Shown here: positions 1 to 5,889 of the stretch, piece by piece
Layout of the letters: each line of letters starts with the position of its first letter
Position numbering within the stretch: the stretch's first letter is position 1
Assembly (NCBI GenBank): GCA_000990145.1
Contig: LBSW01000021.1
Location: 1-5,889, forward strand
DNA: 5,889 bases
Reading direction: 5' to 3'
DNA from: Parcubacteria group bacterium GW2011_GWB1_37_13
Lineage (GTDB): Bacteria; Patescibacteriota; Minisyncoccia; Phycocordibacterales; UBA9973
Made by a program: the position numbers and the translations under genes
The notes under the pieces: model-generated
Told to the model about the DNA's origin: nothing
The model's database searches: none
The model's input: the letters and a program-made list of their open reading frames with translations, nothing else

Positions 1-804
1 GGAATCGTAGGCCTCCCAAACGTCGGTAAATCTACTCTTTTTAACGCGCTGACAAAACAAAGCGTGCCGGCGGAGAATTATCCTTTTTGCACGATTGATC
101 CGTCGGTGGGTGTCGTGCCTGTGCCGGATGAACGTTTGATTAAGCTCTCGGCTATGTCCAAATCAAAGAAAACTATACCTGCCGTAGTTGAATTTGTGGA
201 TATTGCAGGACTGGTGAAAGGAGCATCAGAGGGCGCTGGACTCGGCAATAAATTTCTCTCTCATATTCGCGAAGTGGATGCCATCATTGAGGTAGTGCGA
301 ATTTTTGAAGACAAAGATATGATTCATGTTCACGATAAAGTTGATCCGCTTTTTGATATAGAAATTATAAATATGGAACTCGAACTTGCTAAGATAAAAA
401 AACCGACACTTTATGTTTTAAATACTTCTGAAGCGGCTGAAAATGTTAAACGAGATTTTATTTCCAAACTTCCCGGTCCTTATATAGAAGTTGATCCGAT
501 TTTTGGCAAGGGATTGGATAAGCTCATCCAGGCAGGCTATGACCTATTAAATTTAATAACTTTTTTTACTACCGGCGAAGATGAATCAAGAGCTTGGACA
601 ACTCGCCGCGATTCTACTGCTCCGATTGCGGGGAAGGCAATTCATAATGATTTCAAGGAAAAATTTATTCGGGCGGAAATAATTAATTGGAAAGATTTAT
701 TAGATTGCGGTTCGTATGCAATCGCTCGTTCAAAGGGTCTCGTTCGCACCGAAGGCAAAGAATACATCGTGAAAGATGGAGATGTAATAGAGTTTTTAAT
801 ATAA
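1..804 (+). CDS. ychF: Redox-regulated ATPase YchF/OLA1 family, 5'-truncated by window, compact form
   Basis: YchF is a ribosome-associated Obg-family P-loop protein that prefers ATP to GTP and acts in the cytoplasm in translation and stress control. The frame is open from base 1, and by comparison with E. coli YchF only about five N-terminal residues lie outside the window. Visible motifs, in window residues: P-loop GLPNVGKST at 4-12, G3 DIAG at 67-70, and the family's non-canonical G4 NTSE at 141-144, the N-x-x-E form tied to ATP specificity. A C-terminal TGS domain spans about 183-267 ([21 protein letters not shown]-like EYIVKDGDV). The 267 visible residues compare with about 363 in E. coli. 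About 60 residues of the helical coiled-coil arm are missing at 130-133, where the segment INMELELA runs straight into KKPTLYVLN. About 27 more are missing around the usual G5 region. Reading frame and flanking domains are intact, so this looks like a compact functional protein, not a pseudogene. The stop is TAA. Family identity is firm; function is by homology. Confidence 0.95.
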   Translation, partial: GIVGLPNVGKSTLFNALTKQSVPAENYPFCTIDPSVGVVPVPDERLIKLSAMSKSKKTIPAVVEFVDIAGLVKGASEGAGLGNKFLSHIREVDAIIEVVRIFEDKDMIHVHDKVDPLFDIEIINMELELAKIKKPTLYVLNTSEAAENVKRDFISKLPGPYIEVDPIFGKGLDKLIQAGYDLLNLITFFTTGEDESRAWTTRRDSTAPIAGKAIHNDFKEKFIRAEIINWKDLLDCGSYAIARSKGLVRTEGKEYIVKDGDVIEFLI

Positions 805-871
805 AATCCGACATTTCTTGATATTGATATAAAGTTTCTTAACATAAAATACTGTTTATAAAGTACGCATA

Positions 872-880
872 TGCTATAAT
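872..880 (+). promoter_or_regulatory. Extended -10 promoter of the Cas2-like gene
   Basis: TGCTATAAT is a perfect extended -10 element (TGn + TATAAT at 875-880). A second TATAAT follows directly at 881-886. There is no convincing -35 at 16-18 bases upstream, which extended -10 promoters tolerate. The hexamer ends 10 bases before the ATG at 891, so the expected start of transcription (about 887) leaves almost no 5' UTR. No Shine-Dalgarno sequence is present. The rest of the 805-890 spacer is AT-rich and holds no terminator that I can see. Confidence 0.7.
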
Positions 881-890
881 TATAATCAAA

Positions 891-1493
891 ATGCAAAATG
901 AATATTTTTCAAGAATTAGAGAATTTTTAAACTCCGGAACAAAAAAAGCTCAAATTACCCAAGTGGCTCTGTGTGTGCTTGCTGTTGCGTCAATGCCAGC
1001 TCTTATTTTTTTAGCCGCTGCTATAGGCAACGCAGTGCAAGTTTTTAAACAATTTGAGCGCTCTAAACATTTCGGCAAGGAACAAATTAGAAATTCAATA
1101 AATCATCTTCGCCACCAGAAACTTATAGAATATGTCTCTGATAAAAATGGGAAAACTATAATAAAAATCACTAAAAAAGGAAAAACAAGACTAAGGGCTT
1201 TTAATATTGAATTAATGAAAATAAAAAAACCAAATAAATGGGATGGTAAATGGAGATTGGTAATGTTTGATATTCCCATGAGGTTCACAAAAGGAAGGGA
1301 AGCCTTGCGTTATCACTTGAAAAATTTAAATTTTTTTCAGTTCCAAAAATCTGCTTGGATTTATCCTTATCCCTGCGAGGACGAGATAATTTTCATTGCT
1401 GATTTTTTTGGAATAGGAAAATACGTGGAAATTTTAATTGTAGATAGTGTGTTGCGAGAAGAAAAAATAAAAAAATATTTCAACTTGATTTAA
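891..1493 (+). CDS. Membrane-anchored winged-helix + Cas2-like (PaaX-type) protein
   Basis: A 200-residue protein in three parts. Residues about 20-47 form a strongly hydrophobic, alanine-rich segment, likely one membrane helix. Residues about 57-103 look like a winged-helix DNA-binding domain (GKEQIRNSINHLRHQKLIEY, then a basic wing ending KITKKGKTRLRAF). Residues about 117-187 begin WDGKWRLVMFDIP and match the Cas2-like ferredoxin fold in the middle domain of PaaX regulators. The aspartate of VMFDIP (D127) sits where Cas2 nucleases carry their metal-binding aspartate. Automatic annotation often calls such CPR proteins Cas2 or PaaX. There is no CRISPR array, cas1 or phenylacetate gene here, so neither role is supported by context. 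The ATG at 891 is chosen because it lies directly behind a strong extended -10 box. A perfect 36-bp palindrome follows the stop and could be its binding site or a transcript end. Most likely a DNA-binding regulator held at the membrane; a nuclease role is possible but unproven. Confidence 0.75.
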   Translation: MQNEYFSRIREFLNSGTKKAQITQVALCVLAVASMPALIFLAAAIGNAVQVFKQFERSKHFGKEQIRNSINHLRHQKLIEYVSDKNGKTIIKITKKGKTRLRAFNIELMKIKKPNKWDGKWRLVMFDIPMRFTKGREALRYHLKNLNFFQFQKSAWIYPYPCEDEIIFIADFFGIGKYVEILIVDSVLREEKIKKYFNLI

Positions 1494-1498
1494 TAAGA

Positions 1499-1534
1499 TG
1501 TTGATAAATCCTGCATATGCAGGATTTATCAACA
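1499..1534. repeat. Perfect 36-bp palindrome after the Cas2-like gene
   Basis: Two 18-base arms are exact reverse complements with no spacer; the left arm is TGTTGATAAATCCTGCAT and the centre lies between 1516 and 1517. It starts five bases after the TAA of the upstream gene and ends 23 bases before the extended -10 of the methyltransferase gene. Such a length cannot be chance. It could form a hairpin ending the upstream transcript, but no T-run follows it on the + strand and the stem is AT-rich. Alternatively it is an operator for a dimeric regulator (the neighbouring winged-helix protein is a candidate) or a dispersed palindromic repeat. Structure is certain; function is unknown. Confidence 0.9.
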
Positions 1535-1557
1535 AGTAGTGGTTTAATGGAAAAGTA

Positions 1558-1566
1558 TGCTATATT
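1558..1566 (+). promoter_or_regulatory. Extended -10 promoter of the methyltransferase gene
   Basis: TGCTATATT is a TGn-extended -10 (hexamer TATATT at 1561-1566), sharing the string ATGCTATA with the promoter of the upstream gene. The hexamer ends eight bases before the ATG at 1575, so transcription should begin at or just before that ATG and give a leaderless mRNA. It overlaps the alternative ATG at 1557 and so argues against that start. No clear -35 or Shine-Dalgarno sequence is present. Confidence 0.65.
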
Positions 1567-1574
1567 TTCTTCAT

Positions 1575-2486
1575 ATGGATAAATTATATAATATAAAAAT
1601 TTTTTATTCAAAAGACTGGCAGGACTACGAGCTTCTGGATACGGGGGGTGGGGAGAAGCTGGAGAGATTTGGCAAATATATTTTTGTGCGGCCATATGAG
1701 GATGCTGTTTGGAAAAAAACTCTAACCGAGAAAGAATGGAATGAAGCAGACGGCAAATTTTGGAGTTCAAAAGTGGGCGCGAAAGCAGGGTGGAAGATGT
1801 CAAAGGCGGGTTTTGACAAATGGGAAATGTCTTACAAAAATATAAAATTTTTTGCTTTCCCGACGCCTTTCAGACATCTGGGATTTTTCCCTGAACAAGC
1901 AAGTCATTGGGATTTTATAAAAAACGCCATAAAAAGTTCTGGCAGAAAAATAAGATTCTTAAATTTGTTCGGCTACACAGGCGTTGCAAGTCTTTTTGCG
2001 CTTAGGGCTGGCGCAGAAGTGACGCATCTAGATGCGTCAAAACAAATTTTAAATTGGGCAAAAGAAAATCAAAAATTATCAGGTCTTGATAAATTGCCGA
2101 TGCGTGTCATTGAAGATGATGCTATTAAATTTCTTGAGCGAGAAGAAAAAAGAGGGAACAGATATGACGCTATTATTATGGATCCGCCCAAATTCGGCAG
2201 GGGACCAAAAGGAGAAGTTTGGAAAATGGAAGAAATGCTTCCGAAGCTTCTTTCTTCCGCGCGAAAAGTTCTAAGCGACAAGCCACTGTTTGTTATTTTA
2301 ACTTCATATAGCATTGATTCTTCTTCACTTTCACTTGGCTACGCTCTCGAAGAAATGATGAAACCTGCTCGCCAATTGGCAGGCGGGGATTTTTTCGGCA
2401 CTGTAGTGGCAGGAAAGTTATGCATATTAGAAAAATCCAATAATCGCTTTATTCCGCTTGCTAATACTGCCATCTGGAGCGTATAA
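1575..2486 (+). CDS. Class I SAM-dependent methyltransferase, RlmI-like (COG1092 type)
   Basis: A 303-residue Rossmann-fold methyltransferase that transfers a methyl group from S-adenosylmethionine, probably to RNA. An N-terminal region (1-95) leads to TPFRHLGFFPEQ (97-108), a hallmark of this branch. Motif I for SAM binding is NLFGYTG (130-136). The acidic residue that contacts the SAM ribose is expected at D153 in THLDAS. Motif IV is DPPKFG (203-208). The order and DPPKFG motif fit the RlmI/RlmK-type rRNA methyltransferases, but the PUA domain of E. coli RlmI is absent, so the exact substrate cannot be named. I chose the ATG at 1575 because the in-frame ATG at 1557 would place the extended -10 box inside the gene. 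The TAA stop lies within the -10 hexamer of the next gene. A 20-bp perfect palindrome (2020-2039) lies in the codons for the THLDAS segment. It is separated from its left neighbour by the 36-bp palindrome and has its own promoter. Confidence 0.88.
   Translation: MDKLYNIKIFYSKDWQDYELLDTGGGEKLERFGKYIFVRPYEDAVWKKTLTEKEWNEADGKFWSSKVGAKAGWKMSKAGFDKWEMSYKNIKFFAFPTPFRHLGFFPEQASHWDFIKNAIKSSGRKIRFLNLFGYTGVASLFALRAGAEVTHLDASKQILNWAKENQKLSGLDKLPMRVIEDDAIKFLEREEKRGNRYDAIIMDPPKFGRGPKGEVWKMEEMLPKLLSSARKVLSDKPLFVILTSYSIDSSSLSLGYALEEMMKPARQLAGGDFFGTVVAGKLCILEKSNNRFIPLANTAIWSV
2020..2039. repeat. 20-bp perfect palindrome inside the methyltransferase gene
   Basis: TGACGCATCTAGATGCGTCA reads the same on both strands. 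It encodes the conserved VTHLDAS segment around the SAM-contacting aspartate, so most bases are also constrained by protein function. It may be coincidence or an internal protein-binding site; nothing else in the gene points to a regulatory role. Confidence 0.5.
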
Positions 2487-2487
2487 T
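2458..2487 (+). promoter_or_regulatory. Promoter of the DUF5671-like gene, overlapping the upstream stop codon
   Basis: A -10 hexamer TATAAT at 2482-2487 is preceded, 18 bases away, by TTGCTA at 2458-2463 (four of six matches to TTGACA). The hexamer ends six bases before the ATG at 2494, which predicts transcription starting at the A of the start codon. The TAA stop of the methyltransferase (2484-2486) lies inside the hexamer, so the last codons of one gene double as the promoter of the next. Inferred by sequence only. Confidence 0.6.
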
Positions 2488-2493
2488 ATAAGT

Positions 2494-3552
2494 ATGTTAA
2501 ATTATTTACCGTATACGTTTTATTTTTATCTTATTATTTTATTCGTTGTACCTGTCGGCATAATAATTGGCATCGTCGCCTTTTTTATTAATCATAATCG
2601 TAATACAAACAATATGGATTCAAATCAAATAAAACCAAAAGCAAGCGCAAAAGATTTTTTTCTAAACTTAGGAGCTTTTGTCGCATTGTACATATCAGTC
2701 GGCAATCTTCTCGGTTTATTGTTTACTGTTATTAACACTGCTTATCCAAAAGTCACTAACGGATATAATTATTTTGGAAGCTCATCAATTAGCTGGCCTG
2801 TTGCCACTTTAGTTGTGCTTCTCCCGATTTTTATTCTTTTAATGTGGTTTCTAGAAAAACAATATAGAGTGGAGCCAGAGATGCAGAATAGTCTTATTCA
2901 CAAAGGTCTTACATATATAACTCTATTTGTTTCTGGCCTTGTTATTGCCGGGGATTTAATAACAGTGGTTTATTATTTTATTGACGGACAAGAATTAACT
3001 ACCGGTTTTCTTCTAAAAGTTTTAGTCTTGCTTATTATTTCTTCTAGTCTATTTATTTACTACATTTCCGATCTTAGAAGAAAATTAACAAGAGGTTCTA
3101 GGATAATTTGGAGAATTATCGCAGGAGTTATTGTTCTTGGATCAATTGTCTGGGGTTTTTCTGTTCTCGGTTCGCCTAGAACTCAAAGATTATATAAGTA
3201 TGATGAGCAGAAAGTGAATGATTTGCAAAATATAAACAATCAAATTACAAATTATTATTCAAACAAAGGCACTCTGCCAAAAAATATTGAGGAAATGAAG
3301 GCGAACGGAAGTTATTATATTTCTGAAATTGATCCTCAAAATCAAAAACCATATGAGTATCAAAAGGTAGATAATATAACATATAATCTCTGTGCAGAAT
3401 TCAATAAATACACCAACTCTTCCGGAAAAAATCAAATTTTAATGATGAACGATTACAATGGAAGATCATGGACCCATCCTGCTGGCAGATATTGTTTTGA
3501 GCAGACTATAAATCAGAATTTGTATTTAAAACCAGTACCTCTTATGAGATAA
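2494..3552 (+). CDS. Multi-pass membrane protein, DUF5671-like, with pseudopilin-like C-terminal domain
   Basis: A 352-residue protein of unknown function, family resemblance recalled from CPR genomes. Six hydrophobic segments are visible at about 8-32, 55-80, 101-120, 138-163, 170-191 and 204-226. The block 50-196 (AKDFFLNLGAFVALYISVGN, then GLTYITLFVSGLVIAGDLIT) matches my memory of DUF5671. The tail from 228 on is soluble and probably outside the membrane. Its pattern of DLQNINNQITNYYSNKGTLP (243-262), YEYQKVDNITYNLCAEF and a closing HPAGRYCF resembles the C-terminal part of type IV pseudopilins. Two cysteines (C300, C334) could form a disulfide. I use the ATG at 2494, not the in-frame TTG at 2458, because the TATAAT box at 2482-2487 would otherwise lie inside the gene and the hydrophobic first helix begins naturally after 2494. 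It is followed after three bases by leuS, so the two are probably co-transcribed. No reaction or pathway can be assigned. Confidence 0.8.
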   Translation: MLNYLPYTFYFYLIILFVVPVGIIIGIVAFFINHNRNTNNMDSNQIKPKASAKDFFLNLGAFVALYISVGNLLGLLFTVINTAYPKVTNGYNYFGSSSISWPVATLVVLLPIFILLMWFLEKQYRVEPEMQNSLIHKGLTYITLFVSGLVIAGDLITVVYYFIDGQELTTGFLLKVLVLLIISSSLFIYYISDLRRKLTRGSRIIWRIIAGVIVLGSIVWGFSVLGSPRTQRLYKYDEQKVNDLQNINNQITNYYSNKGTLPKNIEEMKANGSYYISEIDPQNQKPYEYQKVDNITYNLCAEFNKYTNSSGKNQILMMNDYNGRSWTHPAGRYCFEQTINQNLYLKPVPLMR

Positions 3553-3555
3553 AAA

Positions 3556-5889
3556 ATGGCAGAGTATAATCACTTAAAAATAGAGAAAAAATGGCAAAAG
3601 GAATGGGAAAAAAGAGGAATTTATTACGCTCAAAATAAATCCAAAAAACCAAAGTATTACAGCCTAATTGAATTTCCTTATCCTTCAGGCGATGGTCTTC
3701 ATGTTGGCCATCCGAGGCCCTATATTGGTATGGATATAATTTCTAGAAAAAGAAGGCTTCAGGGCTTCAATGTGCTTTATCCTATCGGCTGGGACGCTTT
3801 TGGGTTGCCGACAGAAAACTATGCTATAAAAACGGGTCTTGATCCCAGAATTGTCACCAAAAAAAATAGCGACACTTTTCGGAGACAAATAAAATCACTT
3901 GGTATTTCCTTTGATTGGTCGCGAGAAATCAATACCACTGATTCAAAATATTACAAATGGACTCAATGGATATTTTTACAATTTCTTAAAAAAAGTTTGG
4001 CATACAAAGAGAAGATGACCATTAATTGGTGTCCGAAAGATAAAATCGGTTTGGCAAATGAGGAAGTTGTCAATGGATGTTGCGAAAGATGCGGAACTTC
4101 GGTGGAAAAAAGAGAAAAGGAACAGTGGATGCTTGCGATTACAAAATATGCCGATAGGCTTTACAAGGATTTGGATGATGTGGATTATCTTCCGCAGATA
4201 AAATTAGGGCAGAGGAATTGGATAGGGAAATCTGAAGGCGCGGAGATTAATTTCCAGATAAATTCTTCGCCGATTTCGCAAGGTGTTGTGAAGATTTTCA
4301 CCACTCGTCCAGACACAATTTTTGGAGCAACGTATCTTGTGCTTGCGCCAGAGCATAAACTTGTGCAAAAATTAAAACCACAAATTGCAAATTGGAACGA
4401 AGTTGAAAAATATATAAAAGAAATAAAAAACAAAATTGATATTGAACGCACTGGTGAAAATAAAGCAAAAACAGGAATAGAATTAAAGAAAATAAAGGCT
4501 ATCAATCCTGCAACGAAAAAAGAAATTCCAGTATGGATAGCGGACTATATTTTAGTTACATATGGCACGGGAGCAATTATGGCTGTGCCGGCGCATGATG
4601 AGCGGGATTTTGAGTTTGCAAAAAAATATAATTTACCTATTAGGCATGTTATTGCGGAAAGAGAATTGAAACAGTTATATTCTCCAAAAGAAGGTCTTCC
4701 ATTTGTTTATCGAAAAGCCGTGGAATGTCATGTTCGTAACCCAAAAAATAATAAATTCTTATATCTAGATTGGAAAGTAGCAGATTGGAATAGTCCGGTT
4801 ACGGGTGGTATAGAAGGTGATGAGAACCTTGTTGATGCCGCTCTAAGAGAAATTCACGAAGAAACCGGATATAAAAATTTAAAGTTTATACAGGAACTAG
4901 GCGGTCCCATACGGGCAGATTTTTATCATCCGCACAAGAAAGAAAATCGACGGGCTGATTTTTACGGAGTTCTTTTTGAGTTAGAAAACGAAGATAGGGA
5001 TGAAATACCAGAAGAAGAATTAACCAAACATGAATCTGTGTGGATACCAAAAGATCAAATTCAATCTTTTAGCACCATCAGTCCGATTTTTTTTAACAGA
5101 ATTTTGAATCAAAATTTATGTTTTACCGGCAATGGTGTGTTGATAAATTCCGGCAAATTTAATGATATGGATTCCGAACAAGCAAAAAAAGAAATTATAA
5201 AATTTGTCGGCGGAAAAGAAAAAACAACTTTTAAACTTCGCGATTGGATATTTTCTCGCCAACGATATTGGGGAGAGCCGATTCCGGTAGTTCATTGCGA
5301 AAAATGCGGTATTGTTCCGATTCCAGAAAAAAATCTGCCGGTAAAGCTTCCGAAAGTGAAAAATTATCAACCGACGGATAGCGGAGAATCGCCGCTTGCA
5401 AATATTTCAAAATGGGTAAATACGAAATGCCCTAAGTGCAAGGGCAAAGCAAGAAGAGAAACTGACACAATGCCGAATTGGGCGGGAAGTTCTTGGTATT
5501 ATCTTCGTTATACTGATTCTAAAAATGATAAAGAATTTGCAAGTAAGAAAAATTTGGAATATTGGCTCAGCAAAAAAGAACTTGGTACTCCGACTACCAA
5601 GTGGAAGTCGGACTACCAAGTTGGAGGCGTCGACTGGTATAATGGAGGCAATGAACACACTACTCTCCATCTTTTGTATTCACGTTTCTGGCATAAATTT
5701 TTATATGATCTAAAGTTAGTGCCAACAAGTGAGCCGTATATGAAACGTACTTCTCATGGGATGATTTTAGGCGAAGGGGGAGTGAAAATGTCCAAGTCGC
5801 TTGGAAATGTAATCAATCCAGACGATATTGTGAAAACATATGGCGCGGATACGCTTCGTATTTATGAAATGTTTATGGGACCGTTTGAT
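3556..5889 (+). CDS. leuS: Leucyl-tRNA synthetase with inserted Nudix domain, 3'-truncated by window
   Basis: Class Ia synthetase that activates leucine with ATP and charges tRNA-Leu in the cytoplasm; 778 residues are visible, up to about 30 past KMSKS. In order: HVGH (49-52, HIGH signature); cysteines 159, 175, 176 and 179 in a zinc-type module; the CP1 editing domain with [10 protein letters not shown] (248-257) and HDERD (347-351), whose two aspartates match those used in E. coli editing; a Nudix insertion (about 369-515); the end of CP1 with [10 protein letters not shown] (526-535); [12 protein letters not shown] (562-573); a second zinc knuckle (C581, C584, C625, C628); GGNEH (697-701); and KMSKS (744-748). 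The spacing before KMSKS is short, as in Bacillus LeuRS, so the leucine-specific domain is absent. A palindrome-derived insertion of about 20 residues precedes GGNEH. The ATG lies three bases behind the upstream stop with only a weak GAG upstream, suggesting coupling to the DUF5671-like gene. No T-box leader is present. The tRNA-binding C-terminus is outside the window. Confidence 0.96.
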   Translation, partial: MAEYNHLKIEKKWQKEWEKRGIYYAQNKSKKPKYYSLIEFPYPSGDGLHVGHPRPYIGMDIISRKRRLQGFNVLYPIGWDAFGLPTENYAIKTGLDPRIVTKKNSDTFRRQIKSLGISFDWSREINTTDSKYYKWTQWIFLQFLKKSLAYKEKMTINWCPKDKIGLANEEVVNGCCERCGTSVEKREKEQWMLAITKYADRLYKDLDDVDYLPQIKLGQRNWIGKSEGAEINFQINSSPISQGVVKIFTTRPDTIFGATYLVLAPEHKLVQKLKPQIANWNEVEKYIKEIKNKIDIERTGENKAKTGIELKKIKAINPATKKEIPVWIADYILVTYGTGAIMAVPAHDERDFEFAKKYNLPIRHVIAERELKQLYSPKEGLPFVYRKAVECHVRNPKNNKFLYLDWKVADWNSPVTGGIEGDENLVDAALREIHEETGYKNLKFIQELGGPIRADFYHPHKKENRRADFYGVLFELENEDRDEIPEEELTKHESVWIPKDQIQSFSTISPIFFNRILNQNLCFTGNGVLINSGKFNDMDSEQAKKEIIKFVGGKEKTTFKLRDWIFSRQRYWGEPIPVVHCEKCGIVPIPEKNLPVKLPKVKNYQPTDSGESPLANISKWVNTKCPKCKGKARRETDTMPNWAGSSWYYLRYTDSKNDKEFASKKNLEYWLSKKELGTPTTKWKSDYQVGGVDWYNGGNEHTTLHLLYSRFWHKFLYDLKLVPTSEPYMKRTSHGMILGEGGVKMSKSLGNVINPDDIVKTYGADTLRIYEMFMGPFD
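4660..5100 (+). other. Nudix hydrolase domain within the LeuRS editing domain
   Basis: LeuRS residues about 369-515 have no counterpart in E. coli, Thermus or Bacillus LeuRS, where a loop of roughly 10-15 residues joins the segment ending LPIKxVI to the one starting GVLINSG. Residues 417-439 fit the Nudix box GX5EX7REUXEEXGU exactly: G417, E423, R431, E432, E435, E436, G438. The last U position is tyrosine, not the usual aliphatic residue. The metal-binding glutamates are all present, so the domain should be catalytically competent. Around the box are strands typical of the fold ([11 protein letters not shown] before; [11 protein letters not shown] and [11 protein letters not shown] after). 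The frame runs through it without a break. Nudix enzymes hydrolyse nucleoside diphosphates linked to another group; which substrate is used here is unknown. The domain boundaries are approximate. Confidence 0.9.
5579..5622. repeat. 44-base imperfect palindrome inserted in frame in leuS
   Basis: AACTTGGTA (5579-5587) pairs with TACCAAGTT (5614-5622), TCCGACT (5589-5595) with AGTCGGA (5606-5612), and CCA with TGG at the centre, with single mismatches between the blocks. It also contains a direct repeat, GACTACCAAGT at 5592-5602 and 5611-5621. It falls within codons 672-691 (5569-5628), which add about 20 residues between WL and [10 protein letters not shown]. In Thermus and Bacillus LeuRS the matching WMP/WLP is followed at once by VD. 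The local composition is GC-richer than its AT-rich surroundings. Its length, a stretch absent from homologues, and the intact frame suggest a small mobile palindromic element tolerated in a surface loop. Confidence 0.8.

Noticed and set aside
376..420. ychF as a pseudogene because of its short length
   Set aside because: The frame is intact, the missing residues form a discrete arm, and all flanking motifs through the TGS domain are conserved.
891..1493. A CRISPR-Cas locus suggested by the Cas2-like gene
   Set aside because: No repeat-spacer array, cas1 or effector gene is present, and the protein has a winged helix and a membrane segment that CRISPR Cas2 lacks.
1499..1540. 36-bp palindrome as an ordinary rho-independent terminator
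   Set aside because: There is no T-run after the stem on the + strand and the stem is AT-rich; kept only as an alternative.
1557..1574. Upstream in-frame ATG as start of the methyltransferase
   Set aside because: It overlaps the extended -10 box at 1558-1566, and the added residues (MLYFLH) look like translated promoter sequence.
2458..2493. TTG at 2458 as start of the DUF5671-like protein
   Set aside because: It lies within the methyltransferase gene and coincides with a likely -35; the -10 box at 2482-2487 and the hydrophobic helix both favour the ATG at 2494.
3102..3120. GATAATT...AATTATC inverted repeat inside the DUF5671-like gene
   Set aside because: Seven AT-rich base pairs with a five-base loop arise from the repeated R-I-I codons and are expected by chance in AT-rich DNA.
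3897..3904. ACTTGGTA matching the end of the leuS palindrome
   Set aside because: Eight bases within the conserved SLGIS coding segment with no paired arm nearby.
5138..5148. TGTTGATAAAT matching the arm of the 36-bp palindrome
   Set aside because: It is only 11 bases, has no inverted partner, and encodes the conserved VLIN segment of LeuRS.
4185..5670. Long open frames on the minus strand across leuS, including 4185-4505, 5116-5370 and 5407-5670
   Set aside because: They are antisense to a clearly conserved gene, resemble no known family and have no promoter or start context.

Overview
This is an AT-rich bacterial fragment with five genes, all on the + strand and packed tightly; it has no gap over 300 bases. 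Both end genes are cut by the window. Gene content and protein style point to the Patescibacteria/CPR radiation, most likely Parcubacteria-like: a compact YchF, a 200-residue wHTH + Cas2-like (PaaX-type) protein, a DUF5671-type membrane protein and a CPR-style LeuRS carrying an extra domain. This assignment is inference from family resemblance. All four visible stop codons are TAA, and I saw no in-frame TGA that would need recoding.

Layout: 1-804 is the 3' part of ychF, a GTPase-family ATPase that has lost its coiled-coil arm. A short spacer with an extended -10 box leads to 891-1493, a membrane-anchored winged-helix/Cas2-fold protein. Five bases after its stop lies a perfect 36-bp palindrome, then another extended -10 box and a class I SAM-dependent methyltransferase (1575-2486). 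The methyltransferase stop codon lies inside the -10 box of the next gene, a six-helix DUF5671-like membrane protein with a pseudopilin-like C-terminal domain (2494-3552). Three bases later leuS begins (3556 to the window edge).

Two things stand out in leuS. A complete Nudix hydrolase domain with a perfect Nudix box is inserted in the CP1 editing domain. Separately, a 44-base imperfect palindrome sits in frame just before the GG-x-EH motif of the catalytic domain and adds about 20 residues that ordinary LeuRS lacks; it resembles the in-gene palindromic elements known from Rickettsia.

Expression also looks unusual. Three consecutive genes have a -10 hexamer only 6-10 bases before the ATG and no Shine-Dalgarno sequence, which predicts leaderless mRNAs. 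leuS probably depends on read-through from the DUF5671-like gene. Apart from leuS and ychF, both translation-linked, the genes show no obvious common pathway.
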